A DNA stretch of 64,000 nt from a bacterium. GTDB taxonomy: Bacteria; Desulfobacterota; Binatia; HRBIN30; CADEER01. Both the position numbers and the translations under genes were made by a program. A model generated the notes under the pieces. The model did not search any database, was not told the origin of the DNA, and saw only the letters and a program-made list of their open reading frames with translations. How positions within the stretch are numbered: the first letter of the stretch is position 1; the number at the start of each line of letters is the position of its first letter. The stretch is from assembly GCA_019637795.1 (NCBI GenBank), contig JAHBUY010000008.1, positions 310,001-374,000 of the forward strand, given 5' to 3'. Below are positions 24,648-31,882 of this stretch, in pieces.

Positions 24648-25166
24648 GTGGACGATCCGCTGGCATACGTGGCGCGTCTGCTCGCCTCCCTGGGCAGCGA
24701 CTACGCGATCATCGGGGCGCACGCGGTCAACTGTTGGCTCGAGCCGCGGGTGACCGCGGACATCGACGTCACCGTCGCCGCCGATCGCGCGCGCCTCGAC
24801 GCCTTGCGGGCGCGCTTCGCGCGCGAGGGATTCCGCGTCGCCCGGGAACACGGCGCCGACGCGCCCTCCGGGCCGGATTTCGTTCGCTTCGTGTCCGCGG
24901 ACGGCGAGATCGTCATTGAGTTGCAAGCGGCGAAGACGGCGTTTCAGCGCGAGGTCGTTCGCCGCGCCGTACCCACACCGCTGGGCCTGCGCGTGGCCAC
25001 GGTCGAGGACCTCATCGTCCTCAAGCTGATCGCTGACCGAACGAAGGATCAGTCGGATCTCGAAGGCCTGCTCGGGCTCGGCGCCTTGGACTGGGCCCAC
25101 GTCGAGAAATGGGCCGCGGCCTGGGGAGTGTTCGACCGGCTTCAGCGCAAGCGCAGGGGGCCATGA
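24648..25166 (+). CDS. Nucleotidyltransferase-fold protein (AbiEii/DUF6036-like)
   Basis: 172 residues. The nucleotidyltransferase signature is visible: a small-residue loop IIGAHAVNCWL followed by TADIDVTVAAD, with the D-x-D pair at about residues 39-41 (DIDV). A later acidic strand EIVIELQ (about 87-93) is the third carboxylate region. Downstream VATVEDLIVLKLIADRTKDQSDLEGLL is the helix typical of AbiEii-type and related NTases, several of which are toxins. It begins GTG six bases after a small charged gene. The pair may be a toxin-antitoxin module, or the NTase may act alone on tRNA or another substrate. Confidence 0.7.
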   Translation: MDDPLAYVARLLASLGSDYAIIGAHAVNCWLEPRVTADIDVTVAADRARLDALRARFAREGFRVAREHGADAPSGPDFVRFVSADGEIVIELQAAKTAFQREVVRRAVPTPLGLRVATVEDLIVLKLIADRTKDQSDLEGLLGLGALDWAHVEKWAAAWGVFDRLQRKRRGP

Positions 25167-25290
25167 TCCTGCCTCGCGGCGTGGCGCGTCTCGTCCGCTG
25201 ACAGCCCCGGCGCGAGCGCGCCACTCGCCCGGTCCGACCCGCGGTGCGCCGTCGTCGCCGACGTGTGGCGCGCCAGCGCCGCACCCATGG

Positions 25291-25320
25291 TTGCCGGCGC
25301 GCAAACCGACCCGCTATGGT
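25291..25320 (+). promoter_or_regulatory. Candidate leaderless promoter of the MeaA gene
   Basis: TATGGT (25315-25320) lies exactly six bases before ATG 25327. TTGCCG (25291-25296; four of six consensus bases) lies 18 bases upstream. The gene has no Shine-Dalgarno. This supports ATG 25327 over upstream in-frame starts. Confidence 0.5.
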
Positions 25321-25326
25321 CCGCGC

Positions 25327-27291
25327 ATGGCGCAGCGCGAACAGCCCTGGTTGATGCGGACCTACGCGGGTCATTCCAACCCGCACGCGGCCAACAGGCT
25401 CTACCGGACGAACCTCGCCAAGGGGCAGACCGGCCTCAGCGTCGCCTTCGATCTGCCGACGCAGACCGGCTACGACTCGGACGATCCGATGGCCGCCGGC
25501 GAGGTGGGCAAGGTCGGCGTGCCGATCAGCCACATCGCCGACATGGAGGCCCTCTTCGACCAGATTCCGCTGGCGAAGATGAACACCTCGATGACCATCA
25601 ACGCCACCGCGGCCTGGCTGCTGGCGCTGTACGTCGCCGCCGCCGAGCGCCAGGGGGCGTCGCCGCGCGAGCTGCGCGGCACGACGCAGAACGACATCAT
25701 CAAGGAGTTCCTGTCGCGCGGCACGTACGTCTTCCCGCCCGAGCCGTCGCTGCGTCTGACCGCCGACGTCATCGAGCACACGGTGCGCGAGATCCCGTCG
25801 TGGAACCCGATGAACCTCTGCAGCTACCATCTGCAGGAGGCGGGGGCGACGCCGGTGCAGGAGATCGCCTTCACGCTCGCCAACGCCTGCGCGATCCTCG
25901 ACCGGGTCCGGCAGCGGCCCGGCGTGTCGCTCCCCGACGTCGTCGGCCAGCTCTCCTTCTTCGTCAACGCCGGCATTCGCTTCATCGAGGAGATCTGCAA
26001 GCTCAAGGCGTTCGCGCGCCTGTGGGACCGCCTCACCGCCGAGCGCTACGGCGTCACCGACGCCCGCAAGCGGCGCTTCCGCTACGGCGTGCAGGTCAAC
26101 TCGCTCGGCCTCACCGCCCAGCAGCCGGAGAACAACGTCCAACGCATCGTGCTCGAGGCGCTGGCGGTGACCTTGTCGAAGGAGGCCCGGGCCCGCTCGA
26201 TCCAGCTCCCGGCATGGAACGAGGCACTCGGCCTGCCGCGGCCGTGGGACCAGCAGTGGTCGCTGCGCATCCAGCAGGTGATGGCGTTCGAGACCGACAT
26301 CCTCGAGTACGACCGCGACATCTTCGACGGCTCGGTGGTGATCGAGGAGAAGGTCGCGGCGCTGATGGCCGGGGCCGAGGCGGAGTTGGCGCGGATCGAC
26401 GGGCTCGGCGGCGCCGCGCAGGCCCTGGAGCTGATGAAACAGGCGCTGGTCGCGTCGCACGCCGAGCGGCAGCGGCGCATCGAGGCGAAGGACCTGATCG
26501 TCGTCGGCGTGAACAGCTACACCGAGCACGAGCCGTCGCCGCTCACCGCCGGCGGCCTGGACGCCATCCTGACCGTCGACCCGGCCAACGAGCGCGAGCA
26601 GATCGAGCGCCTGCGCGCCTTCCGCGCCCAGCGTAGCGCGACGGAAGTGGCGGCGGCGTTGCGCGCGATCGAGGACGCGGCGCGCGGCGGCGCCAACCTG
26701 ATGCCGGTGTCGATCCGTGCCGCGCAGGTCGGCGTCACCACCGGCGAATGGGCGGGCGCGCTGCGCACGGTGTTCGGCGAGTTCCGCGCCCCGACCGGGC
26801 TGCAGGGCGTGGGCGCGGCGCCGGCGACCGAGAACCTGCGGGCGCTGCGCGCCCGCACCGCCGAGGTGGCGGCGCAGGTCGGCCATCCGCTGCGCCTGCT
26901 GGTCGGCAAGCCCGGCCTCGACGGTCACTCGAACGGCGCCGAGCAGGTGGCGGTGCGCGCCAAGGACGCCGGCTTCGAGGTGATCTACCAGGGCATCCGG
27001 TTGTCGCCGGAGCAGATCGTCACCTCGGCGCTCGAGGAGGACGTGGACGCCATCGGCCTGTCGATCCATTCCGGCTCGCACATGACCCTGGTGCCGCGCA
27101 TCCTGGAGCTGCTGCGCGAGCGCGGCGGCGATGTGCCGGTGGTGCTGGGCGGTATCATCCCGGACGCCGACCGCGGCACGCTCCAGGCGCTGGGGGTCAG
27201 CCGCGTCTGGACCCCGGGCGAGGCCACCCTCACCGACATCATCGCCGATCTCGTCGAGGTCATCGCCGCGGCGCGCACGCGCGCCGCCTGA
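25327..27291 (+). CDS. meaA: MeaA / ethylmalonyl-CoA mutase
   Basis: 654 residues. A B12-dependent acyl-CoA mutase, single chain. The barrel domain has the MeaA-type beginning PWLMRTYAGHSNPHAANRLYR and FDLPTQTGYDSDDP, LSRGTYVFPPEPSLRLT, NPMNLCSYHLQEAGATPVQE and QLPAWNEALGLPRPWDQQWS. The C-terminal cobalamin domain has the base-off His motif GLDGHSNGAEQVAVRA (Asp532, His534). These segments match MeaA/ethylmalonyl-CoA mutase rather than methylmalonyl-CoA mutase, a separate copy of which is at 36478. It converts ethylmalonyl-CoA to methylsuccinyl-CoA in the ethylmalonyl-CoA pathway. Confidence 0.88.
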   Translation: MAQREQPWLMRTYAGHSNPHAANRLYRTNLAKGQTGLSVAFDLPTQTGYDSDDPMAAGEVGKVGVPISHIADMEALFDQIPLAKMNTSMTINATAAWLLALYVAAAERQGASPRELRGTTQNDIIKEFLSRGTYVFPPEPSLRLTADVIEHTVREIPSWNPMNLCSYHLQEAGATPVQEIAFTLANACAILDRVRQRPGVSLPDVVGQLSFFVNAGIRFIEEICKLKAFARLWDRLTAERYGVTDARKRRFRYGVQVNSLGLTAQQPENNVQRIVLEALAVTLSKEARARSIQLPAWNEALGLPRPWDQQWSLRIQQVMAFETDILEYDRDIFDGSVVIEEKVAALMAGAEAELARIDGLGGAAQALELMKQALVASHAERQRRIEAKDLIVVGVNSYTEHEPSPLTAGGLDAILTVDPANEREQIERLRAFRAQRSATEVAAALRAIEDAARGGANLMPVSIRAAQVGVTTGEWAGALRTVFGEFRAPTGLQGVGAAPATENLRALRARTAEVAAQVGHPLRLLVGKPGLDGHSNGAEQVAVRAKDAGFEVIYQGIRLSPEQIVTSALEEDVDAIGLSIHSGSHMTLVPRILELLRERGGDVPVVLGGIIPDADRGTLQALGVSRVWTPGEATLTDIIADLVEVIAAARTRAA

Positions 27292-27295
27292 CGCG

Positions 27296-28483
27296 TCAGG
27301 GAGGCGTGCCGCACAGGGTGCCGTTGATGTCGCACTGCGGCGTCTCGCCGAGCTCGCGCTGGGCGGCGTCGAGGGCGAAGATCGCGTGCTCCGTGGCCTC
27401 GTTCGCGTCGCAGCCGCAGAGCTGGCTGCCGCAGCAACTGCAGCCGGCGGCGCTCTCGGCCTTGAAGATTTCGCTCAGGTCGCAGTTCTGCAGGCCGAGG
27501 CAGGCGTCGAACACGAGGGCGTTGTTGCTCGAGGTGCAGAGCGTCGCGTCGCAGGTGTAGCCGAGCTGCACCTCGCCCTTGCGGCAGGAATCGTACTCGC
27601 GGCACACCTCCTGGCAGTCGACGCCCGCGCTCGGCGGGATGCCGGTGCCGGTGCCGTAGAGCGGACAGCCGCACTGGTCTGGCGGCGCATCGGGGACGCA
27701 GCCGCCGGGGACCATCTCGCACGGGGTGGGCGGCGTCGCGTTTGGCGCGTAGGCCGCCGACCAGACCATCGGCGCGTCATCGCAGGAGAGGCCGGACTTC
27801 CCGATCTGGTACGGGCCATCGTAGATCGGGCAGTCGCAATGGATGGTGACCGTGCCGTCGCCGTTCGACATCGTCGGGCCGGCGCACGGGGCGGTCATGC
27901 ACCCGGCGTAGGGTCCCGGCATGTCGACGCAGCTCATGTTGCCGATCGGCTCGACGTTGGCGCGGTAGAAGCTGAAGGTCGAGACCCGGCTGGCGTTGGG
28001 ATAGAACTGGCCGCGGTTGATGTCGGCGCACACCGGCGCGCCGTTCGGAACCTGGCAGGACGCGGGATCCTGGGTGCACTGCGCGACCGTCGCCTGGTAG
28101 GAGTCGGCGTTCAGAATGGCGTTGATCAGCACGAAGCTGGGACCGAACCACTCGTAACACGGGCAGTTGCTGACCGTGCCGTCCGCCGAGACGGTGCAGT
28201 TCGCATAGTAACAGAGCGCGTAGGGCCCGAAGCAGGGCAGGAAGTCGCCCGGTCCGAGGTTCACGTCCGCCCAGGCGGGTCCGTAGTCAGTGGTCATCTC
28301 CGTATTGAGCGGGAACTCGCCGCCGCAGAAGGGCTGTGGCAGCGGGCATGCGTTGGGCGTCGGGGTCGCGGTCGGTGCCGCGGTGGCCGTCGCCGTTGCC
28401 GTGCGCGTGCCGTGATCGTCGTCGTCACCACAGCCGACGAGCATCAGCAGGGCCGCCGCCACTAGCGCTGCAATGGTTCGCAT
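27296..28483 (-). CDS. Cysteine-rich lipoprotein with an internal duplicated module
   Basis: 395 residues, not recognised. A lipobox (LLMLVGC, Cys18) ends a 17-residue signal sequence, so the mature protein should be anchored in a membrane. A Thr/Ala/Pro linker (about 24-46) leads to a domain with 34 more Cys. A unit recurs at C91-C109 and C195-C218, each with C-x4-C, then a DGTV stretch, then C-x-C before a Tyr/Gly/Pro turn; CGCPLYG near 275 may be a third. The C-terminus has CSCCGSQLCGC (about 310-320). Paired Cys suggest disulfides or metal binding. It follows meaA on the opposite strand with a four-base gap. Confidence 0.7.
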   Translation of the reverse strand: MRTIAALVAAALLMLVGCGDDDDHGTRTATATATAAPTATPTPNACPLPQPFCGGEFPLNTEMTTDYGPAWADVNLGPGDFLPCFGPYALCYYANCTVSADGTVSNCPCYEWFGPSFVLINAILNADSYQATVAQCTQDPASCQVPNGAPVCADINRGQFYPNASRVSTFSFYRANVEPIGNMSCVDMPGPYAGCMTAPCAGPTMSNGDGTVTIHCDCPIYDGPYQIGKSGLSCDDAPMVWSAAYAPNATPPTPCEMVPGGCVPDAPPDQCGCPLYGTGTGIPPSAGVDCQEVCREYDSCRKGEVQLGYTCDATLCTSSNNALVFDACLGLQNCDLSEIFKAESAAGCSCCGSQLCGCDANEATEHAIFALDAAQRELGETPQCDINGTLCGTPP

Positions 28484-28663
28484 TCCTCTCTCCCTCCGCC
28501 TCATGCTGGGGCGCATGCTATCCCGACGACCGGGGGGCGCAATGCCGGAATCGCGCCCTCCGCCGCGCGCCGCCAGCGAATGACGGCGTGGGATGACGGT
28601 GTGTATCGTGCTTGACAGCACATCGGCAACGCTGGTCTGAGAGCGCACAGCGAGGAGGGAGCG

Positions 28664-29653
28664 ATGCGCGACGGGAGCATTCGACGCCGGGTGGGAAGCG
28701 CCGCGGGGTGGATCCTCGTGGCGGCGCTGTTGGCGGCGGTCTCGCTGCCGGCGGATGCACGCGCCATGTGCTGTCTCTGCCGCGACTGCAGCGGCGCCGC
28801 CTTCTGCGTCGACGGGCTCGCCAACTCGCTCGCCTGCTCGAGCTTCTGCTTCACCAACGGCTGCCCGTCGACGGTGTTCGACAGCACCGACACCTGCGCC
28901 GGCGGGTGCGACGGGGCGCCCGACGCCCCCACCGCCACCGCCAGCGCGACGGCGACGCCGACCCCGACGGCGACGGCGTCGGCGACGCTGACCGGCAGCG
29001 CGACCTCCACGCCGCCGCCGACCGCCACCAGCACCAGCACCGCGACCGCGACGGAGACGGCGGCCGCCAGCGCCACCGCGACGCTGACTCCCGGCACGCC
29101 CGCACCGCTCGCCGGACACATCCGCTACTACGTGGGCGACCGCCCGGTCCCGGACGTCGACGTGATGCAGATCGGCGATACGCCCGGCAGCGTCATGACC
29201 AATGCCGAGGGCGATTACGCGTTCTCGTCCGCCGGTCCCGGAGAGGTCACGATCCGACCGCAGAAGGACGGCGACTTCAACGTCGCGATCACCTCGCTCG
29301 ACGCGGTGACCGTGCTGCAGGCGGTCGCCGGCGAGGTGACGCTCTCGCCGGACCAGGAGCTGGCGGCCGACGTCACCGGCAATGGGACCTTCAGCACCCT
29401 CGACGCCGTGCGCATCCTCCAGTTCCAAGCGTCGATCATCGATCGTCTCCCCGCCGCCGAGCTCTGTGAATCGGACTGGCTGTTCGTTCCCGAGCCGTCG
29501 CCGACGCCGAACCAGACCCTCGTCGAGCCGGTGGTCGCCGGAGGCACCTGCCAACGCGGCGCGATCGCGCTCGATCCGTTCACGCCGCCGCTGGCCGGGC
29601 GCGACTTCCGCGCCATCCTGCTCGGCGACGTGACGGGAAACTGGACGCCGTAG
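28664..29653 (+). CDS. Exported 10-Cys module protein with a dockerin-like C-terminus
   Basis: 329 residues. A signal peptide (about 1-34, charged then hydrophobic, ending DARA) precedes a 10-cysteine module (C36-C82). Next is a Thr/Ala/Pro linker (about 85-145) and then a carboxypeptidase-regulatory-like beta domain (about 148-200). A dockerin type I-like calcium region follows, with a fragment FNVAITSLDAVTVLQ (about 207) and a fuller repeat ADVTGNGTFSTLDAVRILQ (about 234), and a third partial copy at the end (GDVTGNWTP). No cohesin is in the window. The Cys spacing matches the protein at 46043. A GGAGGGAG site precedes ATG 28664. It is probably a surface or secreted adhesin-like protein. 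Confidence 0.7.
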   Translation: MRDGSIRRRVGSAAGWILVAALLAAVSLPADARAMCCLCRDCSGAAFCVDGLANSLACSSFCFTNGCPSTVFDSTDTCAGGCDGAPDAPTATASATATPTPTATASATLTGSATSTPPPTATSTSTATATETAAASATATLTPGTPAPLAGHIRYYVGDRPVPDVDVMQIGDTPGSVMTNAEGDYAFSSAGPGEVTIRPQKDGDFNVAITSLDAVTVLQAVAGEVTLSPDQELAADVTGNGTFSTLDAVRILQFQASIIDRLPAAELCESDWLFVPEPSPTPNQTLVEPVVAGGTCQRGAIALDPFTPPLAGRDFRAILLGDVTGNWTP

Positions 29654-29675
29654 CGCCGTCTCGGCCCCACGGCTC

Positions 29676-29703
29676 AGGAGGCGCCGCTGGCGCGGCGCCT
29701 CCT
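29676..29703 (+). terminator. Perfect 12-bp hairpin after the 10-Cys/dockerin gene
   Basis: Bases 29676-29687 pair with 29692-29703 (12 bp) around TGGC. It begins 23 bases after the stop. The stem is GC-rich and there is no following T-run. Confidence 0.6.
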
Positions 29704-29803
29704 CTGGCACGCTTCGCTGCCGCACGCTGATGGCGGGTGTCGAGCGCGAGGCGCTGCCTCTCGGGCGTGCCGTCGCGCGCCCTCCATGCTGATTCCGCTG
29801 TAA

Positions 29804-29826
29804 GCAACTCTAATGGGTTGAGTTGC
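29804..29826. repeat. Short inverted repeat GCAACTC / GAGTTGC upstream of the lyase gene
   Basis: Arms 29804-29810 and 29820-29826 flank a nine-base AT-rich core in the 287-base gap before the malyl-CoA lyase gene. It is compatible with a dimeric-regulator binding site. Nothing else of note is seen in this gap. Confidence 0.4.
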
Positions 29827-29940
29827 CTGGCGAAAAGTGCGACTCACGCTAGACAGTTGGTGCGCGCAGTCCGAGGTCGATGGCAGCGGCGGCCGAGCGC
29901 GTGTCCAGACATGGGGGCCGTCGCTGTGTGAGGTGTTCGC

Positions 29941-30990
29941 ATGCGTAGTCCCCGTGACTTCTTCAAGCCATTGGCGTTGGGCGCCCCGGAACCGCTGCGC
30001 GAGGTGCCGCTCAAGCCGTCGCGCTGCATCCACTTCTTCGACGCCAGCAATCCGAAGATGGCGGCCAAGGTGCCGGACATGGCGCGCCAGGCCGACATCC
30101 TGCTCGGCAACCTCGAGGACGCGATTCCGGCCGACAAGAAGGTCGCGGCGCGCCAGGGGCTGATCCAGGTCGGGCGCGAGGCCGATCTCGGCGAGACGCC
30201 CCTGTGGACGCGCGTCAACTCGCTCGACAGTCCGTGGTTCCTCGACGACGTCACGCAGCTCGTCGAGGCGATCGGCGACAAGCTCGAGGTGATGATGATT
30301 CCCAAGGTCGAAGGACCGTGGGACATCCACTTCGTCGACCGCCTGCTGGCGCAGCTCGAGGCGCGCGCCGGGCTGCAGCGGCCGATCCTGGTGCACGCCA
30401 TCCTCGAGACGGCGCTCGGCGTCACCAACGTCGAGGAGATCTGCGCCGCCAGCCCGCGCATTCAGGGTATCAGCTTCGGGCCCGCCGACCTGGCCGCGTC
30501 ACGGCGCATGAAGACCACCCGCGTCGGCGGCGGCCACCCCGCGTACCTCGTCCGCAACGATCCCAACCCGGCGCAACCCGAGGCGGCGCGACCGACGGCG
30601 CAGCAGGATCCCTGGCACTATTCGATCGCCCGCATGGTCGACGCCTGCGCCGCCACCGGCGCGCTGCCGTTCTACGGGCCGTTCGGCGATATCTCCGATC
30701 CGCTCGGCTGCGAGGACCAGTTCCGCGCCGCCTTCCTGCTCGGCTGCGTCGGCGCCTGGTCGCTGCACCCGAGCCAGATCACCATCGCCAAGAAGGTGTT
30801 CAGTCCGCCGGTCGAGGAGGTGCAGTTCGCCAAGCGCGTCCTCGAGGCGATGCCCGACGGCCGCGGCGTGCTGATGCTCGACGGCAAGATGCAGGACGAC
30901 GCCACCTGGAAGCAGTGCAAGGTGATGGTCAACCTGGCCAAGCTGCTGGCGGCGAAGGACAAGGACCTCGCCGCCGCCTACGGGCTCTGA
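29941..30990 (+). CDS. mcl: L-malyl-CoA / beta-methylmalyl-CoA lyase (HpcH/HpaI-CitE family)
   Basis: 349 residues. CitE-type barrel features include NLEDAIPADKK (acidic substrate region, about residue 57), an Arg-containing strand (WTRVNSLDSPWF), MMIPKVEGPWDI (about 120), HAILETALGV, which contributes a metal-site Glu, and ISFGPADLAASRRM. GALPFYGPFGDISDP and GCVGAWSLHPSQI are typical of Mcl1-like enzymes that split methylmalyl-CoA into glyoxylate and propionyl-CoA, and malyl-CoA into glyoxylate and acetyl-CoA. A GAGGTG site precedes ATG 29941. The FAH-family gene follows after three bases. It is the cleavage step of the ethylmalonyl-CoA pathway. Confidence 0.8.
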   Translation: MRSPRDFFKPLALGAPEPLREVPLKPSRCIHFFDASNPKMAAKVPDMARQADILLGNLEDAIPADKKVAARQGLIQVGREADLGETPLWTRVNSLDSPWFLDDVTQLVEAIGDKLEVMMIPKVEGPWDIHFVDRLLAQLEARAGLQRPILVHAILETALGVTNVEEICAASPRIQGISFGPADLAASRRMKTTRVGGGHPAYLVRNDPNPAQPEAARPTAQQDPWHYSIARMVDACAATGALPFYGPFGDISDPLGCEDQFRAAFLLGCVGAWSLHPSQITIAKKVFSPPVEEVQFAKRVLEAMPDGRGVLMLDGKMQDDATWKQCKVMVNLAKLLAAKDKDLAAAYGL

Positions 30991-30993
30991 GCC

Positions 30994-31836
30994 ATGGCGG
31001 TGCGCTTGGCGAACGCGGACGGACGCGCCGTCCTGGTGATCGGCGATCACATCGCCGACGTCGAGCAGGCGTCCGGCGGGCGCTTCGGCGCCGATCCGAT
31101 GACCGCGCTCGCGCAGTGGGACCGCTTCGCGTCATGGGCGTCGGGCGTCGGCGCCGGTGCCGCCACCGGCGCGCTCGACGAGACGCGCCTCGGCCCGCCG
31201 GTGCCGCGGCCGGCGAAGGTCTTCGCCATCGGGCTGAACTACAAGAGCCACGCCGAAGAGGGCGGGCTGCCGCTGCCGGCGAAGCCGATGGTGTTCACGA
31301 AGTTTCCCAATTGCCTGGTCGGCCCGCGTGCCGACGTGGCGCTGTCGTCGGACTACGTCGACTGGGAAGTCGAGCTGGTGGTGGTGATCGGACGCCGCTG
31401 CAAGGCGGTGGCCGAGGCGCGGGCGCTCGAGGTCGTCGCCGGCTACACCGTCGGCCAGGACATCTCCGACCGCAAGCTGCAGTTCAGCGACCAGCCGCCG
31501 CAGTTCAGCATGGGCAAGTCGGTCGATACGTTCGGGCCGATCGGCCCGGCGGTGGTGTCGCTCGACGCGGTCGGCGATCCGAACGACCTGCAGCTCACGT
31601 GCGACGTCGCCGGCGAACGCATGCAGTCGGCGCGCAGCAGCGACATGGTGTTCGGCGTGCAGCCGCTGGTCGCCTACCTCTCGCTCCTCTGCACGTTGGA
31701 GCCCGGCGACATCATTTTCACCGGCACCCCGGCCGGCGTCGGCTCGGTGCGCCAGCCGCGCCGCTACCTGAAGGCGGGCGAGGAGATCGTCAGCGCGATC
31801 GAACATCTCGGCACGCTGCGCAATCGCTGCGTGTGA
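30994..31836 (+). CDS. Fumarylacetoacetate hydrolase-family protein
   Basis: 280 residues. The FAH fold is shown by KVFAIGLNYKSHAEEGG (about 72), the carboxylate metal ligands in DWEVELVVVIGRRCK (about 125-139) and GYTVGQDISDRKLQ (about 150), plus SMGKSVDTFGPIGPAVV and TGTPAGVG. Members hydrolyse, decarboxylate or isomerise 2-oxo and 1,3-diketo acids. No substrate can be assigned. It follows mcl by three bases and is probably co-transcribed with it. That suggests a side role on malate, glyoxylate or oxaloacetate-type compounds; several FAH proteins are oxaloacetate decarboxylases. Confidence 0.85.
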   Translation: MAVRLANADGRAVLVIGDHIADVEQASGGRFGADPMTALAQWDRFASWASGVGAGAATGALDETRLGPPVPRPAKVFAIGLNYKSHAEEGGLPLPAKPMVFTKFPNCLVGPRADVALSSDYVDWEVELVVVIGRRCKAVAEARALEVVAGYTVGQDISDRKLQFSDQPPQFSMGKSVDTFGPIGPAVVSLDAVGDPNDLQLTCDVAGERMQSARSSDMVFGVQPLVAYLSLLCTLEPGDIIFTGTPAGVGSVRQPRRYLKAGEEIVSAIEHLGTLRNRCV

Positions 31837-31882
31837 TCACAGCGGACCGCCGCGGCCTTTCGATACGAAGGTGGATGGAGAC

